Assembly (NCBI RefSeq): GCF_963676475.1
Contig: NZ_OY781107.1
Coordinates: 124,001-188,000, forward strand
Direction of reading: 5' to 3'
Length of the DNA stretch: 64,000 nt
From: an uncultured Celeribacter sp.
Lineage (GTDB): Bacteria; Pseudomonadota; Alphaproteobacteria; Rhodobacterales; Rhodobacteraceae
Position numbers and translations under genes: made by a program. Each line of letters opens with the position of its first letter. Within the stretch, counting starts at the first letter, position 1. The notes beneath the pieces are model-generated. The model saw only the letters and a program-made list of their open reading frames with translations. It was not told the DNA's origin and searched no databases. Below are positions 53,306-64,000 of this stretch, in pieces.

Positions 53306-56115
53306 TCACGACAGCATGGCCGAGGCATGCATCAAGACGCGCGCCGGACGTTGCAGGGTGATCCTCGCCTGTGCCGAAGCCGAGCGCCCCCATGTTTCAT
53401 GGAACAGACCCGCGTCAAAGCGCAGGCTCTGCGCCCCGACACCCCGCGTGATGCTGGCGTGCGTCTCCATCCCCAGACCGTCCAGCGCATCGAGCGCATG
53501 GGACCAACTCAGATCGGCCCAGACCTCGGGCGCCGCTGCATCCTCCGCGCGCGGCACATCCATGCCGAACAGCACCCCCTCGCGCGGTTGTTCGAAGACA
53601 AAGAACCAACCGGGGTTCGGCCCCATCGGTTTCATCTCGCCTCTGGCCTCTTCGACTTTCAGCTCAAAGGCAAAAAACGCCGTGCGTTTGTCGAGCCAGC
53701 CGCCAAAGCGCGGCGACAGGGTCTTGGACGGGCGCCCTTTGTGCCGCGCTTCCTCACGCCTGCCACGTTTCGTCCACTGCGCAGAACTGGCGTAAATCCG
53801 CAGCTCCGGGAACCGCGCGAGCACCTCCGCCTTGAGCAAAAGGACAAGCAGGCCGTCCTTGCCCGGACCGATCTGATGTTTGCCGAGCGCGCGTTTCCAT
53901 GTCGAAATCGGCGCGATGTCGGCCTCACCCTCGGGCGTATCCCAGAAGCGTCGAAAATAGGTGCCATCGAGCCGTCCGGGATATTCCCGCCACAGAAACT
54001 CCCGCGCCATTTCCGCATTCGCCCCCACCAGCCAGCTTTCGACAAAACCCGCATTGACCTCGCACAGGCCGACCGAATTCATCGGCACGGCGCTCACCCC
54101 CGGCATCACCGCATCCGGGCTGATGTCCCGAAGCATCGTGTACCCCGAGAGATCGAAAATCGGTTCGACCAACTGCTGCGGCGGAACAGTCTGGTCTTGA
54201 TAGGCCGCTTCCGGCAGATCGAGCGTGGCTTTGAGGCGGGCCTGCAACATGGGCGCCGGGTTGAACACCGGGGCTATAGTGGCGCGGTTTGCGCGCAGGC
54301 TCTGTTGCTTTTGCACCTGCGTCACTTGCGCTACTTGCGGTGCGTTGCGTCGGCTTTTCACCTTGCGCATTTTGGGCAGGGCTTTTCGCGCAGCCCCCAA
54401 GACCGCACCGTTGAGCGGAACCGGCCTCATGGTCACGTCTCGCCCAAGCTCGAATTCCACCACCGCTTCCTCCTCGTCGGTCAGGCCGATCGGGCCGAGC
54501 TGGGCGATGAAATTGGTGTCGGACAGGCCCGCAGGCACGGAGAATTCCGCGAAACTCTGTGCCTCGGCCCGCTGTGCCGAAAACCATGTCAAACTCGCCG
54601 AGGGCAAGGGCGCCCGCAAGGCGGTTTTACGCCCCAAGGGGCCTTTGCGCCGCGCGATCCGGTTCAGCGCAGCGGATGTCAGACCCTCGGGCGCCGCCTC
54701 GAAATCCAGCGTGCGGATCATCTTTTGAAACGGCTCTCCCAGACGGGTCTTGAAAGGACTGGCCAAAACACTGGCCTCTGCCACGGGCAGCGCGTCGATC
54801 TTGGTCGCCTTGAGCCGTTTGCCGGTCTCCGCCGCAAGCCGTGTCTGATTGAGACGGCGATTAATCTCGCGCAGCTCCGCCAACTGCGACCAGGCCTCGG
54901 CCATCAAGACCTCCTGATTGCGACGCACCGCCTCTGCACCCAGACCCGCCGCCGCGCGATGTGACGGGGTATAATTCAACTCGGAAAACCAGCCCCTTGG
55001 CGCCCCCTCTTCGGGTGGTTTCGGCGCGGATGTGGCCGCGATTTTCCGCGCGCCCCAAAGCGGCGGGGCGACGACAGGATCGTCGCGCATCGCGTCATAG
55101 GCACGATTTTTCGGCGACTTCGAAGGCCGATGGGTGGCGAGAATCTCTGCCATGCCCTGTTGATAGGCTTTTGCATGATCCGGGTCCCATCGCACATCCT
55201 CTTCCTGCGCCTCCCCGACCAAAGCGCCTTTGAAACGCACCCCGACATCGTCCCCCCCCCTTGCGGCAGACGCGGATCGCCCGGCTCGGACAGATTGAGC
55301 GCGACCTGCCCGGCGGCGAGTTCGACCGGGGTCAACCGGCGCACGAGGTCTTCGAAATCGCCCTTTTGCGCCGTGCGGAACCGCCAGGCGTAATAGACCG
55401 GCAACATCACCTCCGTCTCCGCGCCGGTCCAGGCCGGGGCGTGGGGGGTGTCGCCGACCACGCGGCCAAGCCCCATCTCCACGCCCCCGCGATAGGCCGG
55501 CAGAAGACAGGCGATATAATCGGTCTGCGGCACAAGACGACGCGGACAGATCAAACGGGAGCGAAACAGATCGGGCGTCGCATCGAGCGCCTCTTGGGCC
55601 GTCTTCTGCGTCAGGTCGGCGGTGCATTGCACATGCGCCCAGGCCCAGAAGTCATCGAGCGGGGGCAACTGTTGCGCCACCTGTGCCGGGGTGCTGATCT
55701 GAAGCCGGCCATTGCTGTCGGCGCCCGGCTCCGTGAAACGCACGCCCGCGCCCTCTTCGATCACCGCCAGCACCAGCCAGGGCGGCAGGCGCGGATCGCC
55801 ATCCGGCCCAGGGCTCGGCGTCTCCGGGGTGAACATCCATGGCAGGTCCGGCAGGGAGAACTCCACCGCAGCAAAGAAATTCGGGGCAAAATCCGTGCTT
55901 CCCGGCGCAGGCACCAGGCGTTTGATCTGCGACGTCGACAGGCCGGTGACATGTTCCGGCCCAGCAAGCGTGATCTGACGATCGAGAGGCGCGGTTTGGG
56001 CCGAACTGGCCAAGGTCACCTGCGCGGAGACCTGACCCTGCGCATCCCGCAACCGCCCCAAACCCCGACGCATATGCGCCATGAACGACAAAGGTCCCGC
56101 TGTGTGGTCTGTCAT
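53306..56115 (-). pseudogene. Giant hypothetical protein E (about 936 codons), one frameshift
   Basis: The N-terminal ~285 residues (SFMAHMRRGLGRLRDAQGQV, PWLVLAVIEEGAGVRF, LICPRRLVPQTDYIACLLPA) lead to a run of nine C (55252-55260). After it the protein continues in another frame (DDVGVRFKGALVGEAQEEDV) to 53306. Seven or ten bases in the run would restore the frame. The second half is rich in beta-like and Arg-rich segments. The ATG overlaps the stop of the DUF6603-like gene. Family unknown. Confidence 0.65.
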
Positions 56116-58273
56116 GTGCCGTCCTCCAAATTCCGCTCATAGGCCGGACGCAGGTGTGTCGCGATGCCCTTTGCCTTGAGGCTGCGCTGCTGCGACAGCG
56201 CTGCGGTGAAGGCCGCAAAACGTTGAGGCGTCTCTTCGGTGACAAACCTCTGTGTCGCGACCAGCTCCATCTCTGGCTTTTGCACCGTCATCCCCGTGAC
56301 GGTGCGCGGGGTCAGATCCAGCGCGAGCCCGGCCTTTCTGCGGGATGATCTGGGCGGCGCCTTGGGAGCGCCCTTCCAGATCACGTTCGAACCTGGCTTC
56401 GACACCGGGATCGACCACGATGCTTTCGTAGCCGAGATCGAACGGATCGGCAGGGGCAAACTCCGCCCCGCCCTCGCCAAAGCTGAGGCCACTGTCGAGG
56501 CCTTCGAAGGACGGCGAGGAGACTTTTTCCTCTTCGGTCAGCTCGAAAAACTGTCCCAGCGAAAACCAGTTCTGTACGGGAACGGAGGCGACCGGCGCAT
56601 CGGACAGCCGAATATCCTCAAGGTGTAGTCGCCTGTCCCCCTCCGCCAATCGGCTTTCGCCGAACCGTTCCAACGCGATGCCCAAAGGCGCGATGCCTTG
56701 GTTGATCTCGATCCCGCCTGCGGGGTGGAACAGGGTCTCTCCGGCAGGCGCCGTATAGCGTACCGCCTCATAGAGCGCGCCCTCGGCCTCGACCGGCCCC
56801 CAGGCCTCGGCCTCTTGCAGCGCCCTCAGGACCATATCGAACAAAGCCACACTGTCGCGCGGCTCGGAGGCGACAGCGCGCCCGACCGTCAGTTCCACGC
56901 GGAATTTCTTTTTCACACAGGCCACTTTGAATTCGGCATAGCCGGTGATGAACCACGGCTTCGGACCTTTCAACGTGCCCCGCAGCCGAACCTGCAACAG
57001 CTCGACAGAGCCCGCGGAGACGGAGATCTGAAACCCGAGACTCGCCTCGAGCCCGAAGGGTTTGAAGATGATGATCGTATCGAATTCGAACCGCCCCTCG
57101 GCCGTGAACCCCAAGGCCTTGGCATGAAAAAACGCAGCGACGCCGAATTGCAGCGCATTGGGCGCGAGCGCCAGATAGGCCTCGTCTCCGACGCGCAGGT
57201 TCGGGTCATCGAAGATTTTGATCGACAGACGAGACAGGCTCGGGAAGCCTTCGGGGGCGGTGAAATCCGGGTGAAACCCGCCCATGGCCACAACAAGATT
57301 TGGACGGTTGGAAAACTCCATTCGCACCGCCATATCGCCCGAGAGCGTCAGCCCGGCGATGAAGCCTTCGGAAATCGACGCATCAATCGCCAGTTTGCCT
57401 TCCGCGGGCAAAAGCGTGCCGACCACATCGACCCGGATCAGGATGATGTCCTTCGGCGGCTTCTCTTCGCCGGTGTCGGGCAGGCCGGGCGTGGTTTCCT
57501 CGGGCAGGCCGATGCGCAACTGGAAGGACCCCAAAAGCGAAATGCTCACCGGCTCCGGCAATTGGATCGCCACGCCGAGCTGCAGGGTCACAAGCCCCTT
57601 GGCGCCCCAGCTGATCTGGAACATCGGGCCAAAGGCGAACTGGCCCTTTTGCGACAGAAAGATCGTGTCGAGCGCCGAGAGGATCATCGGCGCATTGGCG
57701 ATCACATCCTGCGGGAAAAGCACGTTGTCGAGAGTGCCGGAGCGCACGGCATCGCCCAGCGCCTCGACGTCGATGCCCCGGTGCACGCCGATCAGCCCGC
57801 CAATGCCCGAGAGCGAAAAGCCGAACGCCAGAGGAATGGATTTCGGGAAAATGATCGAGATCGACAGAAAGAGGCTCCAGCCCTCTTCTCCCGACGGCAA
57901 ACGTGTCGCGATCATGCCGATGGCGGTGACTTCGAAGCCGAAAAGCTGGATCTCGAGCGCGCCTGCGTAGCGGCCCGCCTCGTGATCAATCAACAGAAAA
58001 CCGCCGCCCTCGACCCCTGGCGCCTTCCACCCCGATCCCCGCACCGATGATCAAGAGTTGCAGATGCGCAGGACCGAGTTTTTCATCGACGACAATCTCA
58101 ATTTCGACCCCGGCACCGCCATTGAACCGCAGTCCCGTGTCGGTCGCGTAATCGAGGCCGAAGGTGATCGGCACGGTGACCTCCGCCCCGTTCAGCACGT
58201 TTGACAGAAAGCCATCGCCCTCACCTGCGCAAATCACGACCTGAAGCCCTTCGAGGCTGACACCCGCCGTCAT
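56112..58273 (-). pseudogene. DUF6603-like protein D (about 720 codons), two frameshifts
   Basis: The segment IPLAFGFSLSGIGGLIGVHR, then LDNVLFPQDVIANAPMILSA and FGPMFQISWGAKGLVTLQLG, matches my memory of DUF6603, a family of unknown function in large proteins. Amphipathic beta-strands dominate. Frame changes occur at about 58013-58020 and 56331-56337; one base each would restore them. ATGA overlaps exist at both ends. It may be a large beta-structured scaffold. Confidence 0.65.
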
Positions 58274-58917
58274 ATCGGCGCCGGAATGTCCCGCTCGAAG
58301 ACCGGCAGCCCCAGCGCGCGCAACACATCGCCAAGCCGTGTCATCAGCCGCACATGTTCCAACGTGCCGCCCCAATCGTAGAACGCGCGGATTTGTCCGG
58401 CCGGATCGCGCAGCAGCCGCCCGAGGGCCTCCCAGTCGATCACCTGACGCGGCGGGCGACCGTTGGGCCGGGCCTCGTCCACGATTGCACCGCCAAAGGC
58501 CAAAAGCGCATAAAGCGGCCCCATGTAGAGGCGCAGGTAGGTCAGGATCAGATAGTCCGGCAGATCGAGCGCCAGCTCCTGCCAGAACACGGGCGAGTTC
58601 AGCGGCGACACCAAATTGGTGACATCGCCCGCGCTCATCTCGGAAAGCGCAGAGATAGCCGCGTTGATGTCCCCGGCCAAAAGCACGGCCTGTTCGACGA
58701 TGCTTCCGACATCGGGATCGTCGGGATCATAGGCCTCGATCACCGCCATCAGCGCGGTGAGTTTCTCTTGCACAGGGGCAAGATGTTCGAAGGCATCGAG
58801 CTGAAAGCTCTCCTCGGGCGTCCAGCCGAGATCCTCCAGAAGGACCATCGCGGCGGAGCGGCTTTCGAAAGCCAGGGTAAGCGGGGCAAAGAGGCGGCGC
58901 AGCGTGACAACGATCAT
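58270..58917 (-). CDS. Hypothetical helical protein C
   Basis: 215 residues, intact, from the ATG that overlaps the stop of protein B. It is helical (FEHLAPVQEKLTALMAVIEA, VEQAVLLAGDINAAISALSE). A hydrophobic stretch (YLRLYMGPLYALLAFGGAIV) could be a single membrane or buried helix. No family known. It may be an adaptor between the giant proteins. Confidence 0.65.
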   Translation of the reverse strand: MIVVTLRRLFAPLTLAFESRSAAMVLLEDLGWTPEESFQLDAFEHLAPVQEKLTALMAVIEAYDPDDPDVGSIVEQAVLLAGDINAAISALSEMSAGDVTNLVSPLNSPVFWQELALDLPDYLILTYLRLYMGPLYALLAFGGAIVDEARPNGRPPRQVIDWEALGRLLRDPAGQIRAFYDWGGTLEHVRLMTRLGDVLRALGLPVFERDIPAPI

Positions 58918-61900
58918 GGCGGGGCTCCGAAATCGGCGGCGCTCATGGTGCGCAACTCCTCGATGTCCATCACCTTGACCTCGAGATTGAAGGGCGGCGC
59001 GTCGGGCACGGATCGGGTGAACGTGTCCCACCAATTGTCGGCGAGGCCCAGCCTGTCATAGACGATCTGCGCACCGCCCGGTCCCCTGAGGTCCTCCATC
59101 CTGACCTTAGGCGTGCCTTTGGGGCGTGCCTCGTTGATGATATGCGCAAAGAGCCGTGCTGTCCGCTCCGCCCGCTGCGGGTCCGCCGTAGAGCTGAGCA
59201 CATTCGACAGGATCGTTTTATCTGTCAAAGCCGTGATGGTGTTGAAAATATCTTCGGCCTGAAGCTTCATCGCCTCCTGTGCTGCGCGTTTGAAACCATC
59301 TTCATCGAGCAGTTTGGCGGCCATTTGCCAGCTTTCAAATGTCTCGAAGACCAGCGTGCCCCCCGCCGAGTCATCCGCCAAAAGCACAAGGCGCGAAAGT
59401 TTTTCCGGCGGCAGATTGGCCGTTGCCTCAGGCGGCACACGCACGACACAGCCCGCGTAATCAAAGATCGCGCGCGAGCGGTCCGACACATGCCGGGCGA
59501 GATAGTCGAGATCGACAAGATGCACGAACAATCCGGTGAATCGGTTCGCAGCCCCTTCCAGATCGTCGACCCCGCCCCCGTTTTTATACATCCGCACGAG
59601 ACCGGTGATGGATTGGGTCATATTGTCCTGCGCGACCGAAATCCCGAATTGTCGTCCGGCGCTTTTCAGGGATTTCAGTTCGATGAAGGCAAAGCCATGC
59701 GCCATTTTGACAAGGAAATCGGGGCCTGAAAGCCTGTTGATCGTCGCCTGAAGCATGAAGAGCAACTGACCCGGAGCCAGTTTTTCACGCAGGACCAAAG
59801 AGACCCGGAATTCGAAATGATACCCGTGCTGGTACCCCGACTGGCTGATCGTCCGCTTGATGAAATCGGCGATGCTTTCGATGAAAAAGACGCTCCACCT
59901 CGGAGAGCCCGTCGAGGGCACGGGCCTCTCCGGTCGCGCGCAAGAGAGACGCGAGATCGAGCCCTTCGTCGAGGATACTTCGGGACGCCAGTTCGAGACA
60001 GCGCGCCATGGCCCCGATGGTATAGGGCAAGGAGCGCGCCTTGTCGGAGATCAGAAACGAAAGCAAATTCGCGCGTTCGAATTCGACGAGCAAGGTACGG
60101 ATTTGCGCCGCGAAATGGGTGACGTAGTCCTTGTCGATCTGGCGTTCCAGCCCGGAGAGCGCATTGTCTGCCACATCCGCGCGCCGCAATTGCGCGATCA
60201 GCTGGTTCGGACGCAGGAGGTGTTGGGAGAACTCCGTCAACATCCCCAGCCCCGGCCAGTTTCGCCCGTTTTGCGGCGTTCCGCCCAGTTTGCGGATGGT
60301 GTTGATGTCGATCAGCCGGAACATCTCGGCCAAAACACGGCCCATCCCCGTGGCGTAACGACGGCTTTGCAGGAACTGGGCGAAGGACAGCTTTGTTTTG
60401 CGCGCGGCATTGGTGGCTGCGAATTGATCGGCCAGAACCGGCACGCGGATTTGCATCTCCGTGCCGTCGATGCGCACGATCAGAGAAATGTCCGGGCCCA
60501 CCTCAGCCAGAAGCTCGTCCAATGATTTGCCAGCCGCCTCGGCCAGTTCGCCAAGGTTCGAGAGACCTTTCAGAGACGCGATGGACAGCGCGTGTTGCAG
60601 AACCTGCCCGCCGCCGGTGATGAAATGTCACGGGAATTTTTCGACAAAGGCGCTGACGATGGATTTGCCGCTTTTCACCATGCCGGAGGAGGCAAAGGGA
60701 ATGGCCGCCGCCGCCCCCATCAAAAAGAGCTGCCAACTGGGCACCGGCTCGCCCCATTTGTCCTGCCCTGTCTCATAGGCATAGAGGAATTCGGCCATAT
60801 CCGTGGCATCGCCGACATAGGGGATAAATCCCCAGGCCACTTCGGACACAAGCGTGAAAACGATCCATTCCAGCGTCGGGTCGATGCGCAATTCGCCGGG
60901 GATGCGTTGATCCTCGCGAAAGCCGCTGGTCAACAGGCCGCTTTTCCAACTCTGCCAATTGGCATCGGAGACGATGAAATACTCCGTATCGCTCCACGAC
61001 AGCATCTGCGGCACCCAATTGCCCGTGATCGAATTCACATGGCTTTCGGCCACCCCGACATGGGACAGACGTTGCGCATCAATCTTGCCATCGCGTTTGA
61101 ATTGCGCGGGCATATCGGCGGAGCGCCATTCCGAGATCGGGTCCGCCTCCGGGTCGAGCAGCGCGTGATAGGCGTAAAAGCCGGCGCCGGGTCCCGTGTT
61201 GCGGACCCCGTCGAGGGCCGCACTGTCCTGTACATAATCGCCATAGAACACGGAACGCGCCGGAAGCCGTGTGCCCTGTTCGGGCAGGTCCATGATCTGC
61301 GCCACACGCACGATTTCGGGGAAAAACTGGTGTCGCTGTCGCTCGATCTGTCGATGCCAATTTCCACATCGCCACAATACCAGAGGCGAAAGAAGGCCAC
61401 GCCAAAGGGCCGGATGACTTCGCTCAGCTCCGCGCGCACATTGTCGGCGGCCAGCGGCGTACCGGACAGGAGTGGCTGAAATATCCCGGTCGTCATGCTC
61501 AAAAGCCCGTCCAGAAGCGCATCCGTGACAAGCTCCGACAGCAAATCCTCATCCAGAGGCCGGTGCGTCAGATATCCGTAATCCAGCGACCAGCAATAGC
61601 CGAAATGCCCCGCATGCGGGTTTTTCGGTTTCAGCGTCATCGCCCAGGTCGGTGTTTTGCCGGTCTCGCCTGAGGACGTCTCATCGGACAGGCCTTCGCG
61701 ATACCATTCGAACCGCGTCGCACCGTTTCCGATCTGCCGCACCAGAAGCGTGGGCGGCGTGTCGGGCAGAAAATTCGTCAGCCGCCGGTTGTCGGGAACC
61801 CCTTCCGCCGTCTCCGCATCAATATTGGCCAGGTCATAGGGGATATAGGCCACATGCATACGGGGTGCGCGCAGCATCTCGTGGTCGAGCGTCTGCGCCG

Positions 61901-63396
61901 CCGTGGCCGACAGATCGTCTTGCCGTTGCACCGGGAAAAAACCGGGCGCGGTGGGATCGAGCGGCACTGGAATGTCATAGAGTGTCAGCGCGCCGGGATC
62001 GGTCTCGGGCACCGGCACGAGATCGGCCACGCGCGGGATCGGCCAGTGAAAATCCGACCGGCTTTGGGCATGGAAAATATCGAACTGCAACGGCCCTGCC
62101 CGACCATCCTGCACCACACGCACACCACGCCCGAGCGTCAGGACGATCGCATGTTTGCCGTCCGGTTGCTGACCTTTGTATTCCCATGTGACATTCTCCC
62201 AGACCTTCGGCGTCATCGTGCTGTCGCACGGGTGGTTGGTCTGAAACAGATGCACCGCCGGGACACCGAACAGACGCAGCATCAGCATCTCTTCGCCTTC
62301 CCATGTGCTCCATTCCGCCAAAAGCGCCGGCTCCTCCGCGACCAGCGCGTTCGGATCGACCCAATTGCCCAGAATATCGGTCACAGAGATCCAGGGCGGG
62401 TTGATCCGCCCGGTGTGGAATCATCATGCAGAGCATATCGAAATAACAGCTGCCTTCGACGGCATCCTTGAGCGGGGAAGTCTCCTGTTGGGTGGCTTTG
62501 CGCGTCAACTGCAGTTCCGCCTTGGCCGCCGTATCGCTGCGGTTCTTGAAGATCGGATCGACCTTGCGCCCCAGCTCATTCAGACTACAAGCCTGAGGAA
62601 ATGCGATCATCCGCACCAAAGTGTCGAGCCCCGCCCCCTGTGCGAAGGCCTCCGTCACCCGCTCCGCGCTTTTGCGGATCTGGTCGACGAAGAGGTCCTC
62701 TTCGGCCAGGTCTTCGGCGGTGACGAACCAATGTTGCGGCAGCAAAAGCCAGGTCAGCCCCGGCAGGTTCGCCCGGTCACGCGCCCCCGCGACCAGAGCC
62801 GACCCCAGAAGTCCGACGAAACGGTCGATGCCGTCATCGAGCTTTTGTCGTTTATGAGCGAAATAGGCCGCCTCCTGACTGACGGGTGGCCCTCCGGCAT
62901 CCGAAATATGACGCGGCTGGGTGACGAAAATAAGCTGTTTCGTGCCCTCTGGCCGCAGATCGACGTACCAGCGCCAGTTCTGCGACTCCCCGTCGTGATC
63001 CGGGTCAGACGGCAGGGCAAACCCGTGGTGCCGCTCCGCGCCGTCGGTGATCTCCTCGCATTCCACCGCCAGGCATAAATCGCCGAATTCGGTGGTGCGG
63101 ATGACCGTGGTGGGCGTCCAGGTTTCGAAACTGCAATCGCGTTCTGCCAGCTCGATCACGCACCATTGCCGGGTGGCCGAGGTATTGCCAACCGCACTGT
63201 GCCAGTAGCGCAGCTTGGTCGGACGCCATCCGGCGAGCGCGAGGATGCGAAAGATCGGCTCGGCCTGTTGCAGGGCGATGACGGCATAATTCACCCCATC
63301 CGCCCAGTCCGGCAACGCCGGTTCGGGACGGCACTCCGCCCCAAAGAAATAGGGCGCCACGACCGCGAAGGCGGGAAAAAGGGAATCCACCGTCAT
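58914..63396 (-). pseudogene. Giant hypothetical protein B (about 1490 codons), with a pre-toxin-like segment, several frameshifts
   Basis: From MTVDSLFPAFAVVAPYFFGA the frame runs to about 62420, then continues in a new frame (GRINPPWISVTDILGNWVDP). Further breaks are at A5 61322-61326, an in-frame TGA at 60630-60628 and A5 59884-59888. Joined, the pieces make one large protein. Around 60800 it has FIPYVGDATDMAEFLYAYET followed by WQLFLMGAAAAIPF, resembling pre-toxin domains of polymorphic toxins. The C-terminal part is helical. Function unknown. Confidence 0.6.
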
Positions 63397-63841
63397 CGGG
63401 GCCCTCCCCGGTCTCGAAACGCAGCGGCAGAACAAGGCCTTGCCCGTCGAACAGCCGCATCGACGTGATGTCAGGCTGTGCACCATGCCCGCGCAGACAG
63501 ATGATCATCTCCGCCCAGCCTTGCGGCAAAGGCGCCAAGTCCCGCAAGGAGGGGGTCACCCGCCCCGTCCAATGGGTGTGAAAGCGCCCGAGGAGACGGC
63601 ACCCTGTGTCCTGAATGTCTTGATCTTGAATGTCCTGAGCGATGGCGGCGATCTGGTCGGGATCTACCGCGAAGGCATGCCGACGGGCTTCGTGATTGTG
63701 CAGCGCCACCGCCTGCTCAACCCTGCCATTGCGGCCAACCAAAACCCCAACCCGTTCACAACACGCCGGTCTGCGGCACTCGTTAACAATATCCCTGTAG
63801 GCCTGACCCGTCACGGTCAGCCCTTCGCCAAGGGAAACCAT
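63393..63841 (-). CDS. JAMM/MPN-type metalloprotease-like protein
   Basis: About 149 residues if it ends next to the protein B start; as read, the frame runs on to 63005 through sequence coding for protein B in another frame. The JAMM motif is complete: E29 (CERVGVLVG), H88 and H90 in FHTHW, S98 and D101 (HxH-x7-SxxD). Such zinc isopeptidases remove ubiquitin-like proteins or process tail proteins. It is the first gene of the giant-gene operon. One extra base near 63410 would give a normal stop overlapping the next ATG. Confidence 0.7.
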
Positions 63842-63958
63842 ACGCGTCCTTCCCCGTCGAAGATCAACTTTTAGTTATTTTTTTAAGATTGGGGCAATCG
63901 TCTATTCTGTCAATCATGCGGCGCAGCATGCCGGAACCCGGTTTTCGAGACAGAGGTC

Positions 63959-64000
63959 ATGCGTCGCATCTCGCGGACGCCCCCATTGGCGACACAGGGG
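63959..64000 (+). CDS. Start of a possible gene leaving the window
   Basis: An ATG with AGAGG upstream opens a frame (RRISRTPPLATQG) that continues past the window edge. It diverges from the giant-gene operon. Too short to classify; other frames are also open. Confidence 0.25.
   Translation, partial: MRRISRTPPLATQG

Noticed and set aside
53252..54964. Long plus-strand frames across the giant-gene operon (also 49878-50999 and 56698-58050)
   Set aside because: Antisense shadows; the minus-strand frames have natural protein composition and coupled starts.

Overview
The window is high-GC alphaproteobacterial DNA and most resembles the family Rhodobacteraceae (Roseobacter group). This is inferred from protein families and gene order, not from a database search. 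Core genes at the left are the 3' end of odhB, a MAPEG protein and lpdA (2-oxoglutarate dehydrogenase complex). Core genes in the middle are tRNA-Arg(TCT), an NDUFS4-like complex I subunit, uvrB and an MscS channel.

At 4.0-10.7 kb lies a complete type II-C CRISPR-Cas locus: a divergent tracrRNA, cas9, cas1, cas2 and an array of 28 perfect 36-bp repeats. The repeat carries its own promoter, with an extended -10 at its 3' end, so crRNAs should be made from the minus strand. The array is broken. A 12.5-kb segment (10702-23242), bounded by IS66-type ends and a perfect 8-bp target duplication, sits inside what was the 28th spacer. The 29th, partly degenerate repeat is stranded beside tRNA-Arg. The segment carries IS66 tnpA and a frameshifted tnpB but no visible tnpC. 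It also carries an AAA+ ATPase, unknown genes, a small catabolic cluster (EutH-like transporter, sugar-lactone oxidase-type flavoenzyme, SDR, divergent LuxR regulator) and nested IS3, IS30 and MITE insertions.

From 28 to 42 kb there are a rhodanese/ABM pair, an OmpR-type regulator and an IS/Tn scar (two degraded IS3 pieces and a Tn5053/Tn7-like tniA-B-Q remnant). The scar truncates a PilJ-like gene on one side and nrtB on the other. The nitrate uptake and sensing genes are all damaged: nrtB truncated, nrtA frameshifted, nasS internally deleted, nasT frameshifted. A NasT-type attenuator leader is still visible in front of nrtA. Then come a DUF2478 gene, mobA, a TusA-like gene and an unusual 2OG-Fe(II) oxygenase-like gene.

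From 42.5 to 48.2 kb there is a glycerol-3-phosphate type ABC transporter operon (ugpBAEC) behind a plausible PHO box, ending in an endonuclease/exonuclease/phosphatase-fold enzyme.

From 48.3 to 63.8 kb a minus-strand operon of seven mostly giant genes follows: a JAMM-motif protein, a ~1490-codon protein with a pre-toxin-like segment, a small helical protein, a DUF6603-like protein, two more giant proteins and a ~250-residue protein. Several junctions overlap by ATGA. I cannot assign a function to this system; it is the best candidate for something undescribed. It carries about nine single-base frameshifts or stops, several in homopolymers, so it is either decaying, phase-variable or affected by sequencing error.
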